NCBI GenBank assembly: GCA_020848375.1
Contig: JADLAF010000139.1
Location: forward strand, 1 to 44,944
Source: Ignavibacteriaceae bacterium
GTDB lineage: Bacteria; Bacteroidota; Ignavibacteria; Ignavibacteriales; Ignavibacteriaceae
Reading direction: 5' to 3'
DNA length: 44,944 nucleotides
Position numbers and translations under genes: made by a program. Shown one piece after another: positions 28,103-36,486 of the stretch. Each line of letters starts with the position of its first letter. The first letter of the stretch is position 1. The notes under the pieces were generated by a model. The model was not told the DNA's origin. It ran no database searches and worked only from the letters and a program-made list of their open reading frames with translations.

Positions 28103-30394
28103 CTAATTTACCGGCAGTGAAACCGTAAAGCTCGAACCCTGACCAAGTGTGCTTTCGCCGGAAATGGTGCCGCCGAGTTTATGTACAAGTTCTTTTGTAA
28201 GCAAAAATCCAAGTCCGGTTCCTTTTTCGCGGTTTGTGCCTTCGGTTGAACTTGAGTCCTGAGTTTCCATCATCATCTTCAGACGTTCCGGCTCAATACC
28301 AACACCATTATCAGCCACGGTAAGCAAGACATGATGTTTGTCCCCGGAATGAGCCGCGGATAAGTTTATTACTCCTCCTGACTCGGTAAACTTAATGGCG
28401 TTTGACAAAAGATTAAGAAGAATATTTGACAATATCTGCCGGTCGGAATAGATCTGAACTGTTCCGTTAACTGATATTGTTATGCTGATGCCTTTCACTC
28501 CCGCCTGAAGGGCAGCGAGATCCCTTACATTCCCGATTAAATCTGCTGCAATAATATTTTCCGGTTTAATGGTAATTCTGTTAGTCTGAACCCTTGACCA
28601 GGTGAGCAGATTTCTTGTAAGATGCAGAAGATTTTTTGATGCTTTTTCGATATCACCTGCAAATTCTTTAATTTCTGTTTTACTCATGTTATCAATATCA
28701 CTCAGCAGGATTTCAGAATTGCCCAGTAGTGCCTGGAACGGGCTGGTCAGATCATGGGAGATAATGGAAAACAGCTTATCCTTGGTTTTGTTTGTCTCCT
28801 CAAGAGCGCTGTTTTGATGAGCCAGTTCTTCATTCAAGTGCTTGAGTTCCTCCCGCTGCTGCCTTACGGCGGTATCGGCTTTCTGATTTTTTTTGTAGAG
28901 TATATATATCCAGATGAACGATCCGAGTATCAGAAACACGATGAGAATAAGGAAGTTTCTGAAAAGGGTTGCGTTGCGCAGATTTGCCTCAGCTACTTCC
29001 TTTTCGGTCTTTAGCAGCAGGTTTTCTTTTTCAACAGATTGTATTTCATATTGAATCTGCCAGTTGACCATCGAATGATTGAGCCGCTCAACAGACTGAC
29101 TGTCCCTGAGAGCCGTGTAGGTGCTCAGTGCATTATAGGCATTGCGGTAGTCACCGGTCCGCCGATAAATTTCAGAATAAAACAAATTAAGATCAGCGCT
29201 TAGCTGAGTGGTGTTACTCGAACCTGCATTAAATTCTGCGAGTTTGCCGTAGCGGAGCGCGTCATTAAATTTCCCTTTGCCCATATATAATATCGCGAGC
29301 GCGTGATAGGAAGCCGACTTTGAAAACTTATCATCAATAATGTTTGCCGTGTCAATAGCGGCAAGAAAGTACTTCTCCGCGAGCTGAAGATTACCAAGCC
29401 CCTGTTGTGCCCTGCCTATATAATTCATTCCGTTGGCTACGGAGTTATGCTCCTTGAACGAATTATAGAGGGAGACAGAGATTGAAGCATGAATCAGGGC
29501 ACTGTCATATTTTTCTATGGTGAGATAATAATCAGCCAGATTAAAATGTGAATATGCCTCACCGAATATATACGAGTCTTTCCTTGAGTCAAGTAACGCG
29601 CCCGAAAAATGCTCATGGGCTTTCGGGAAATTCCGGAGTTTAAGAAAAATTAACCCGATATTATTGGTGGTAATAATCATACCCCTCACATCATTTACGG
29701 TTTTACGGAGTTCATAGGATTCAGAATAGGCCTCAAATGCCTTTTCGTAAATTCCCATTCTCCAGTAAACGACACCGATATTGTTAAGCGCCATTGCCAT
29801 GCTGCGTTTAAGCCCGAGCTTTTTACGGATTTCATAGGCCTCACGGAATAACTTAAGAGCGGGCAGGTTATCACCTCTTCTCCAGTATATCAGACCGATA
29901 CTGGCCAGCTCAACCGATGCACCCCGCTCCTCACCGAATCGCATCATAATGCCGAATGCCTCCTCGTGAAGCCGTATCGCCTCATCGGTTCTGCCTTCTT
30001 TTTCGATGATATCTGCCAGACTGGTGATTATGTAAGCGTAAGTAACAGAATCCTTTCCGCTCCTTGCATCAGACATAGCGATATTGAGGGTTCGTGTGCT
30101 TTCAGAGTATTTCTGTTCATTGAAATAACAGAGGGCCAGTTCAAGTCCTGCTTTGGCTTTGCCTGAGAAATTACCAAGAGAAGTAAAAATTGAAAGAGCT
30201 TCGCGGGCGTATGTGTAAGAACGGGCTAAATCTTTGAGCCGGGTCTCGGAGGAAAGCACCAGTAATGTTTTGGCTCGTACTTCCCCTGACTGATTTTCGA
30301 CCACGCGCATGAGACTGTCAAGAGACGGAACGTCCTGCGGAAAGACGAAAACAGAACTGACAATCAGTATGTTCAGAATAAGTAATTTGATCAC
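28103..30394 (-). CDS. TPR sensor histidine kinase
   Basis: 763 aa. Order: N-terminal signal or anchor (LLILNILIVSSVFVF); about ten TPR units in the periplasmic half (for example MALNNIGVVYWRMGIYEKAF); a membrane segment near 478-500; a coiled coil; a HisKA domain with SIISHDLTSPFQ, histidine near 546; and HATPase_c with NILLNLLSNAIKF near 655, DNGVGI near 695 and GTGLGF near 723. There is no receiver domain, and no response regulator gene lies next to it. Start codon GTG. TPR sensor kinases of this layout are common in Bacteroidota; the signal is unknown. Confidence 0.93.
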   Translation of the reverse strand: MIKLLILNILIVSSVFVFPQDVPSLDSLMRVVENQSGEVRAKTLLVLSSETRLKDLARSYTYAREALSIFTSLGNFSGKAKAGLELALCYFNEQKYSESTRTLNIAMSDARSGKDSVTYAYIITSLADIIEKEGRTDEAIRLHEEAFGIMMRFGEERGASVELASIGLIYWRRGDNLPALKLFREAYEIRKKLGLKRSMAMALNNIGVVYWRMGIYEKAFEAYSESYELRKTVNDVRGMIITTNNIGLIFLKLRNFPKAHEHFSGALLDSRKDSYIFGEAYSHFNLADYYLTIEKYDSALIHASISVSLYNSFKEHNSVANGMNYIGRAQQGLGNLQLAEKYFLAAIDTANIIDDKFSKSASYHALAILYMGKGKFNDALRYGKLAEFNAGSSNTTQLSADLNLFYSEIYRRTGDYRNAYNALSTYTALRDSQSVERLNHSMVNWQIQYEIQSVEKENLLLKTEKEVAEANLRNATLFRNFLILIVFLILGSFIWIYILYKKNQKADTAVRQQREELKHLNEELAHQNSALEETNKTKDKLFSIISHDLTSPFQALLGNSEILLSDIDNMSKTEIKEFAGDIEKASKNLLHLTRNLLTWSRVQTNRITIKPENIIAADLIGNVRDLAALQAGVKGISITISVNGTVQIYSDRQILSNILLNLLSNAIKFTESGGVINLSAAHSGDKHHVLLTVADNGVGIEPERLKMMMETQDSSSTEGTNREKGTGLGFLLTKELVHKLGGTISGESTLGQGSSFTVSLPVN

Positions 30395-30536
30395 GTGAAC
30401 CCGTTAACCCTGAAAAGATTAGGTAATTATTTGATATAACATAACACAACAACCTATAGATTCAAAAAGAAAAAAGTACATTACACACAGCTTGAAATAA
30501 GATGTGAGGTAAATCCCGCCTGGTCTGTTCACAAAA

Positions 30537-30627
30537 CTCAAACAGACTGACATTCCATAGTTTGAGCCAAGCCGGAATCATTTTTTACGATTCTTCAAAT
30601 AAGCCGTTAACCCCTCAAAACGGCTTA
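30537..30627. promoter_or_regulatory. Three consecutive inverted repeats between kinase and dapF
   Basis: CTCAAAC/GTTTGAG (30537-30543, 30560-30566), GAATC/GATTC (30575-30579, 30589-30593) and AAGCCGTT/AACGGCTT (30601-30608, 30619-30626). They lie in the 319-base divergent gap 30395-30713, which has no gene. None ends in a T-run on either strand, so terminators are unlikely; operator sites or a structured leader are possible. Confidence 0.4.
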
Positions 30628-30713
30628 AAAATATACATTTCTGCCCCAAATTTACTAAAAAACCAAATATTTTTATTGAAATCCTACTACTATTGAAGTA
30701 AATTACACAGTCT

Positions 30714-31586
30714 ATGAAAAATTATTCTTTTGCCAAGATGAACGGAGCCGGAAACGATTTCCTGATTTTTGATAGAAGAGAGCACCCCGAAATTCCGCTT
30801 TCAGCCGGAAGTATAGCTTTGCTCTGCGACAGGCGAAGAGGAATCGGGGCAGACGGTCTGTTGACCTATCAGCCGGAGGATGACGGCACTTTTAGCTTGG
30901 AGTTTTTTAACTCAAACGGGCTGAAGGGCAGTCTCTGCGGCAACGGAGCCCGGTGTGCACTTGAGTTTCATAGAATCAATTACTGGAAGAATGATGATCC
31001 TGTCCGCTTTCGCTTTAATGGAAAGGCATTCAGCGGAAGGGTGATTGCCGAACAGGAAATGCGCTTTCACCTTTCTCTCCCTGAAAAAGTGAAACTTGGT
31101 TTCAAGGTTAAGGCAGGGGGGCAGATGATAACGGCGAATTTTGCTGATACCGGCTCACCGCATGTGGTGGTTGAAGCTGATAAAATCCTGCGGAATCCTC
31201 AAAGACCCACTGACGGAGTTTTTGAATTGCCGGATGAACTTGATGTAGTAACTCTCGGACGTGAGATACGTCATCTGAAAGAATTCAGTCCGGGCGGCGT
31301 TAATGTGAATTTTATAAGTTACCGTGACGGGCTGATATATATTCGGACATTTGAACGCGGGGTGGAAGATGAAACACTTGCCTGCGGGACTGGTTCAGTC
31401 GCCTCAGCCATAGTGGTTAATCTTTTGTATGCGGCTGCTTCTCCTCTAAAGATTAAAACAAGAGGCGGGGATCTGCTTGAGGCCGGTTTTGAAAGGGATG
31501 AAACGGGAAGCTTTCATTCTGTATATCTTCAGGGTCCGGCTGTAGTTAATTTTACTGGAAGTGTTAATGAAAAGTTTTTTATATAA
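30714..31586 (+). CDS. dapF: Diaminopimelate epimerase
   Basis: 290 aa. Interconverts LL- and meso-diaminopimelate for lysine and peptidoglycan. The start FAKMNGAGNDFLIFD, SLCGNGARCALEF (Cys74, one catalytic base) and LACGTGSVASA (Cys224, the second) are the family signatures. Length slightly over the usual 275. The start ATG has no clear Shine-Dalgarno. The 98-aa gene follows 14 bases later. No other lysine gene is near. Confidence 0.97.
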   Translation: MKNYSFAKMNGAGNDFLIFDRREHPEIPLSAGSIALLCDRRRGIGADGLLTYQPEDDGTFSLEFFNSNGLKGSLCGNGARCALEFHRINYWKNDDPVRFRFNGKAFSGRVIAEQEMRFHLSLPEKVKLGFKVKAGGQMITANFADTGSPHVVVEADKILRNPQRPTDGVFELPDELDVVTLGREIRHLKEFSPGGVNVNFISYRDGLIYIRTFERGVEDETLACGTGSVASAIVVNLLYAAASPLKIKTRGGDLLEAGFERDETGSFHSVYLQGPAVVNFTGSVNEKFFI

Positions 31587-31600
31587 TATCTGAGGAAAAA

Positions 31601-31897
31601 ATGGCAAAGGTGCTTTTTACAGTCGAATATGAAATTAACGCGGAGAACCGCGAGTCTTATCTCTCTTCAATCAGAGAATTAAAAACACTGATGAAGGCAG
31701 AAGGGCTTGATAGTTATTCTGTGTATGAAGTTCGCGGGAAAGCAAATAATTTTCAGGAGCAGTTCGTATTTACTTCTGAGGAATCATACGATAATTATGA
31801 CGATGCTGATGATGACCGCATCAATATTCTGCTTTCAAAAATTGAACAGCTTAAAAAACAGGGCAGCACACGCTACAATACAACCGTAGAGATCTGA
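31601..31897 (+). CDS. 98-aa protein with possible dimeric alpha-beta barrel
   Basis: The beta-strand start KVLFTVEYEINAENRESYLS followed by a helix and a second FQEQFVFTSEESYDNYD strand-helix unit resembles the ABM/ferredoxin-like dimeric barrel fold. No heme or metal ligand is obvious. GAGGAAAAA precedes the ATG. It is probably cotranscribed with dapF and ends at a terminator. Function unknown. Confidence 0.65.
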   Translation: MAKVLFTVEYEINAENRESYLSSIRELKTLMKAEGLDSYSVYEVRGKANNFQEQFVFTSEESYDNYDDADDDRINILLSKIEQLKKQGSTRYNTTVEI

Positions 31898-31918
31898 TTT
31901 CCCCTGACCCTATTTTTC

Positions 31919-31969
31919 AAGACCGGTTGTTTTTGGTATATAATAACTGAAAACGCCGGTCTTTTTTGT
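31919..31969 (+). terminator. Terminator after the dapF unit
   Basis: AAGACCGG (31919-31926) pairs with CCGGTCTT (31956-31963), followed by a T-run. The long 29-base loop has further partial pairing (TGTTTT with GAAAACG). It separates dapF from the cytochrome locus. Confidence 0.75.
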
Positions 31970-32009
31970 TACAGAAAAGAGTGTTACATCCAGCCGGTAC
32001 TTACAATAA

Positions 32010-32888
32010 ATGAATAAAACCCTTCATAAAGTTTATGTTGCTTCCTTTTTTATTGCCGGAATTGCCTCACTCATTCTGCTAAGCTGGTATGGTTATGATT
32101 ATTACCGGCTGCCCCTGACCGAAAGACCTTTTTCCTCTGACCATGCATCACTTAAACCAAGCGGAATGATTGGGCATGGGCTTGGAATTATTGGTACGCT
32201 TATGATGGCGGTGGGAGTTTCAACCTACATGATAAGGAAAAGGGTACGGATGTTTTACTCCTGGGGATATTTGAAACACTGGCTGGAATTCCATATCTTT
32301 CTTTGTACGCTCGGACCGGTATTTGTTCTGTTCCATACTGCATTTAAATTTGGCGGTATAGTAGCGGTCAGCTTCTGGAGCATGACCGCTGTGGTGCTGA
32401 GCGGATTCGCCGGAAGATATATATACGTGCAGATTCCCCGCTCAATAAAAGGCAATGAACTTTCACTCAATGAAATTGAAGACTACCGCAGGTCACTTGA
32501 TTCAGAAATTAAAAACACAATCAGCAAAAGCAGTAAACTTGCTGTGCGGTTAAAGCTGCTCTTTGACAACAGAGATGAACAAACACCAGGAGTCTGGGCA
32601 AGTCTATTGCAACCAGTGCGCGATTATTTCTTTATGAAACGGCAGATACATCTGCTGAAAAGCGAACTGGATACAGAAAAGGGGATGGCGCCGGGCGCAA
32701 GGAAAGAACTGATTCATGCAATAAAGCAGCGGTTTCAGCTCGAGAGGCGGAATGTTATCCTCAGACAGATGCAGCGTCTTTTCAGATACTGGCATATTTT
32801 TCATCTCCCCTTTGCCATTACCATGTTTGTCATTATGATTATTCACGTTGCGGTTACCCTTGCCTTCGGATATAAATGGATTTTTTAA
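32010..32888 (+). CDS. Membrane cytochrome b-like protein of the multiheme locus
   Basis: 292 aa with five predicted membrane segments (about 8-28, 53-75, 93-115, 118-140, 264-288). Histidines in or near them are His56, His95, His109, His265 and His279, enough for two bis-His b hemes. Between the fourth and fifth segments is a soluble, highly charged helical insert of about 120 residues. It resembles NarI/ferric-reductase-type cytochrome b proteins only in general layout. First gene of the six-gene electron-transfer locus, 13 bases before the TPR gene. Inferred role: passing electrons between the cytoplasmic FeS/FAD protein and periplasmic hemes. Confidence 0.65.
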   Translation: MNKTLHKVYVASFFIAGIASLILLSWYGYDYYRLPLTERPFSSDHASLKPSGMIGHGLGIIGTLMMAVGVSTYMIRKRVRMFYSWGYLKHWLEFHIFLCTLGPVFVLFHTAFKFGGIVAVSFWSMTAVVLSGFAGRYIYVQIPRSIKGNELSLNEIEDYRRSLDSEIKNTISKSSKLAVRLKLLFDNRDEQTPGVWASLLQPVRDYFFMKRQIHLLKSELDTEKGMAPGARKELIHAIKQRFQLERRNVILRQMQRLFRYWHIFHLPFAITMFVIMIIHVAVTLAFGYKWIF

Positions 32889-32901
32889 GAAAGGAAATAC
32901 A

Positions 32902-33495
32902 ATGAAGATTAAAACTGCATATCTTTACCCTCTGATGCTTCTTATACTCGGAGCGGGTGTGGTTCTGTTTACTCAGCTCACAAAAGAAGAGAAAACAACC
33001 CCGGCTGTTACTGATGGAATGCCCCAGGATGATATACACAGTGCTCTGCCTCCGGGAGGAGACGCGCCTTCAAAGGCAAACGTTAATCAGAATTATCTAA
33101 ACATGGTTAATGATCTGAACGCAAAGATTCAGGCGAACCCTGCTGACACCATGAGCATGAGGGAACTGGCTGAACTCTATTATGCAGGTCATAAAGTTGA
33201 GGAAGCGTTTGCGTTATATAATAAGATTCTTGAAAAGAACCCGAAAAGAACTGACATTCTTTTTGAGCTGACTCAGTATTATTATGACAAAAAGAATTAT
33301 GCCGAGGCAGAAAAAGTAACACAGCGGATACTGACCTACGACAAGAATAACTTCAGAGCAATGTATAATCTTGGTTCGCTCCGCATTGCGCAGGGGGACA
33401 AAGAAGGGGGCAGGAAACAGTGGCAGATGATCATTGAAAAATTCCCCGGAACAGAAGCGGCTAAATTGGCTGAGGAGAATCTGGGTAAAATCTGA
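32902..33495 (+). CDS. Membrane-anchored TPR protein
   Basis: 197 aa from the ATG at 32902, which has AAGGAAATACA before it; the longer frame from 32848 overlaps the preceding gene and lacks a ribosome site. The N-terminal anchor is AYLYPLMLLILGAGVVLF. Three TPR units follow a linker (MSMRELAELYYAGHKVEEAF, DILFELTQYYYDKKNYAEAE, RAMYNLGSLRIAQGDKEGGR). It resembles the TPR part of CcmH/NrfG-like heme-ligation helpers, so it may assist cytochrome assembly or scaffold the locus. Its stop overlaps the next start by one base. Confidence 0.75.
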   Translation: MKIKTAYLYPLMLLILGAGVVLFTQLTKEEKTTPAVTDGMPQDDIHSALPPGGDAPSKANVNQNYLNMVNDLNAKIQANPADTMSMRELAELYYAGHKVEEAFALYNKILEKNPKRTDILFELTQYYYDKKNYAEAEKVTQRILTYDKNNFRAMYNLGSLRIAQGDKEGGRKQWQMIIEKFPGTEAAKLAEENLGKI

Positions 33496-34826
33496 TGGAA
33501 GTACTCCTTGAGGAACTGGGTGCATATATATTTGCCGCACTGCTTATAGGGGTTGTGTTCCTCTTATATATCAGACGCCTCAAAAGAGTAAACCGGGAAA
33601 CCGCATCAAAAATTCAAAAAGCAATGGAAACCGGGCTTTATGAGCCGGTATCACTTCATCCCTATGTAGATCATGATATATGTATTGGAACGAGCGCGTG
33701 TATTGATGCATGTCCGGAGAAAGATATATTGGGATTATCAAAAGGAAAAGCAGTAACCGTGAATACAAGCCGATGTGTAGGGCATGGGGCCTGTTTTCAC
33801 GCATGTCCTGTTCAGGCAATCTCATTGCTGATTGGTACTGAGAAGAGAGGCGTTGACCTTCCGCACGTCAATCAGGAGTTCGAGACAAACATCCCGTTGC
33901 TTTATATAGCAGGCGAACTTGGTGGAATGGGTCTGATAAAAAATGCAGTTGAACAAGGGAAACAGGCCATTGATTATCTGACGAAAAAAATTAAGAAAGA
34001 CCACCATACAGATGCTGATGTAATTATCGTTGGGGCGGGTCCGGCCGGTATTGGTGCAACTCTTAATGCGGTAAAAAACGGACTCAGATATATCACTCTT
34101 GAGCAGGATACCATTGGCGGGACGGTTGCAAGTTTCCCGCGTGCTAAATTAGTAATGACCTCCCCGATGGAGCTCCCGATGCACGGAAAGGTTAAACTGA
34201 CAGAGACCTCAAAAAGTGAGCTGATTTCTCTCTGGCAGGATTTGATTCAGAAATATCAGATCAGAATAAACGAACAAGAAAAAGTTGAAGAGATAAAAAA
34301 AATAGACGATTTATTTCATGTTAAGACGTCAAAAGGGCAGTACCGCTCCTCCGCGGTACTTCTGGCAATCGGCAGAAGGGGAACCCCGCGCAAGCTTGGC
34401 TGCACCGGAGAACAGCTTGATAAAGTCTATTACCGTCTGCTTGAGCCGGAACTGATTAAAAATCAGGAAATTCTGGTAGTTGGGGGGGGCGACTCTGCCA
34501 TTGAATCAGCCCTGTTACTGGCGGATGAAGGGAATCATGTTTCACTTTCCTACCGTTCGGAGACCTTCAGCCGACTTAAACCACAGAACTCGGAAAAGAT
34601 TTCAGCAGCAGCAAAAAACGGCACTGTCCAACTCCTGATGAACACCACAGTCAGAGAGATAACAAAAGACTCGGTAATACTTATTTATAACTCCTCAGGC
34701 GCTGCTCAAACAATAAAGAACGACCTTGTTTACGTTTTTGCCGGGGGAGAGCTCCCTACTTCTTTCCTGGAAAAAATAGGGGTGCAGATCACAAAAAAGT
34801 TCGGAGAAGCAATTTTAAGGCATTGA
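33495..34826 (+). CDS. Membrane-anchored FeS/FAD pyridine-nucleotide oxidoreductase
   Basis: 443 aa. Order: one N-terminal membrane segment (YIFAALLIGVVFLLYI); a two-cluster ferredoxin-like domain (about 58-110); and an FAD/NAD(P) two-Rossmann oxidoreductase like thioredoxin reductase (FAD loop GAGPAG at 180-185, second nucleotide loop VVGGGDSA near 328-335). The ferredoxin motifs are CIGTSACIDACP (Cys63, 69, 73) and CVGHGACFHACP (Cys94, 100, 104); each has lost the second cysteine, to Thr66 and His97. There is no redox CxxC as in true thioredoxin reductase. It overlaps the TPR gene by one base. Inferred: takes electrons from NAD(P)H to the membrane. Confidence 0.82.
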   Translation: MEVLLEELGAYIFAALLIGVVFLLYIRRLKRVNRETASKIQKAMETGLYEPVSLHPYVDHDICIGTSACIDACPEKDILGLSKGKAVTVNTSRCVGHGACFHACPVQAISLLIGTEKRGVDLPHVNQEFETNIPLLYIAGELGGMGLIKNAVEQGKQAIDYLTKKIKKDHHTDADVIIVGAGPAGIGATLNAVKNGLRYITLEQDTIGGTVASFPRAKLVMTSPMELPMHGKVKLTETSKSELISLWQDLIQKYQIRINEQEKVEEIKKIDDLFHVKTSKGQYRSSAVLLAIGRRGTPRKLGCTGEQLDKVYYRLLEPELIKNQEILVVGGGDSAIESALLLADEGNHVSLSYRSETFSRLKPQNSEKISAAAKNGTVQLLMNTTVREITKDSVILIYNSSGAAQTIKNDLVYVFAGGELPTSFLEKIGVQITKKFGEAILRH

Positions 34827-34914
34827 ACGTGTCCCTTTTCTCCTTATTTTTTAACTGTTTCATATATTACACTTTTACAATTATGTAACGGACAGTAACA
34901 TTAGATCTGCTTTT

Positions 34915-36486
34915 TTGAATTTATTACATACCTTTTTGTTTGCTGTTCTGATCTCAGTAAGAGTTGCAGGGCAGATCTCTCCGGGTGAACTAACAAAAGC
35001 ACACGCCGGACTGGAAGGGATGAGCAACTGCACAAAATGTCATGTGCTCGGCGAACAGGTATATAATTCCAAATGCTTAGACTGTCATACCGAGGTTAAA
35101 TCGCTCATGAATGCAGGCAGGGGATACCACGCCTCTTCTGAAGTAAAGGGAAAAAACTGCTGGAGCTGCCATAGTGAACATCATGGCAGGGAGTTTCAGA
35201 TTGTCCGCTTTGATGAAAAAAAGTTTAATCATGAAAAGACCGGCTTTCAATTAACCGGCACACACGCAAAAGCTGAATGCAGCGACTGCCACAAAAAAGA
35301 GTTCATCACTGATTCAAAACTGAAGAACAGAAAAAAAACCTTTCTTGGTCTTAATCAGAATTGCCTTACCTGCCACGCTGACGTTCATCAAAACACTCTG
35401 GGTAACGACTGTCAGAAATGTCACAATACAAATTCATTTAAGCCCGCTGAACTGTTTGATCACAACAAATCCCAATTCAAACTTACCGGAAAACACATCA
35501 GCGTTCAGTGTGCTGATTGTCATAAAACTGAAACGAAAAACGGAAAACCGTTTCAGAAGTTTAAGGGTATCTCATCAGCAAACTGCACTCCTTGCCACAC
35601 TGATCCTCATCAAGGCAGGTTCGGTTCTGACTGCCAGAAGTGTCATAACACGACTGACTTCCGTCAGGTGAAGACCGGCAATTTTGATCACAGTAAAACA
35701 AAGTTCCCATTACTTGGCAAACATCAGAAGGTTACCTGTAATGACTGCCACAGTGGCGGTATATCATCAAAACCAAAATTTGAGTACTGCACAGACTGCC
35801 ATAATGATGCACATAAGGGGCAGTTTACATCAGATGGAATACTTAAGGACTGCTCACTGTGTCACACTGTTAATGGTTATACACCATCTCTTTTTACCAT
35901 TGAGCAGCACAATGTTTTGTTCAAATTGGAAGGGGCTCATCTTTCATTGCCTTGTTTTAGCTGTCATAAAAAGGAAGATCAATGGGTTTTTAATCCACTA
36001 ACTAAAGAGTGTACATCCTGCCATGAGAATGTGCATGGAAATGAAATCAGCAGTATATATGGCGGTGGCTCTGCCTGTCAAAACTGCCACTCATTGCAAA
36101 ACTGGAAACAGGTTTCTTTTGATCATACAAAAACTGAATTCCCGCTGAAGGGAAAACACAGCAAAGCAGGGTGCATGGACTGCCATACATCAAAAAATAC
36201 GGTAAATAAATACCGGTTCGCCTCATTAACAAAAGACTGTATTCAGTGCCATGAGGATATACACCGGGGGCAGTTCGCTGATAAAGGACCTGGCTCCTGC
36301 GAAAGCTGTCACGGATATGAACAATGGAAGCCGGTTCTGTTTAATCATAACACTACCAGATTTTCACTTGAAGGCGCACATGCAAAAGTGCCCTGCGCCG
36401 AGTGTCATACTCCCGTGACAATGAATGGTCAGACGTATCTACAATATAAATTACAGGATTTCAAGTGCGCGGCGTGTCACAAGTAA
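34915..36486 (+). CDS. Multiheme c-type cytochrome, 20 CxxCH
   Basis: 523 aa. A signal peptide starts MNLLHTFLFAVLISVRVAGQ. I count 20 CxxCH heme-binding motifs (for example CTKCH, CLDCH, CWSCH, CSDCH and CAACH last). A repeated unit FDHxxTxFxLxGKHxxxxCxxCH recurs (FNHEKTGFQLTGTH, FDHNKSQFKLTGKH, FDHSKTKFPLLGKH), whose histidines may be distal ligands. The start is TTG with no clear Shine-Dalgarno; no other start fits the signal peptide. The 88 bases before it are the only gap in the locus. It overlaps the next cytochrome by 22 bases. Location inferred: periplasm or outer membrane. Confidence 0.9.
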   Translation: MNLLHTFLFAVLISVRVAGQISPGELTKAHAGLEGMSNCTKCHVLGEQVYNSKCLDCHTEVKSLMNAGRGYHASSEVKGKNCWSCHSEHHGREFQIVRFDEKKFNHEKTGFQLTGTHAKAECSDCHKKEFITDSKLKNRKKTFLGLNQNCLTCHADVHQNTLGNDCQKCHNTNSFKPAELFDHNKSQFKLTGKHISVQCADCHKTETKNGKPFQKFKGISSANCTPCHTDPHQGRFGSDCQKCHNTTDFRQVKTGNFDHSKTKFPLLGKHQKVTCNDCHSGGISSKPKFEYCTDCHNDAHKGQFTSDGILKDCSLCHTVNGYTPSLFTIEQHNVLFKLEGAHLSLPCFSCHKKEDQWVFNPLTKECTSCHENVHGNEISSIYGGGSACQNCHSLQNWKQVSFDHTKTEFPLKGKHSKAGCMDCHTSKNTVNKYRFASLTKDCIQCHEDIHRGQFADKGPGSCESCHGYEQWKPVLFNHNTTRFSLEGAHAKVPCAECHTPVTMNGQTYLQYKLQDFKCAACHK

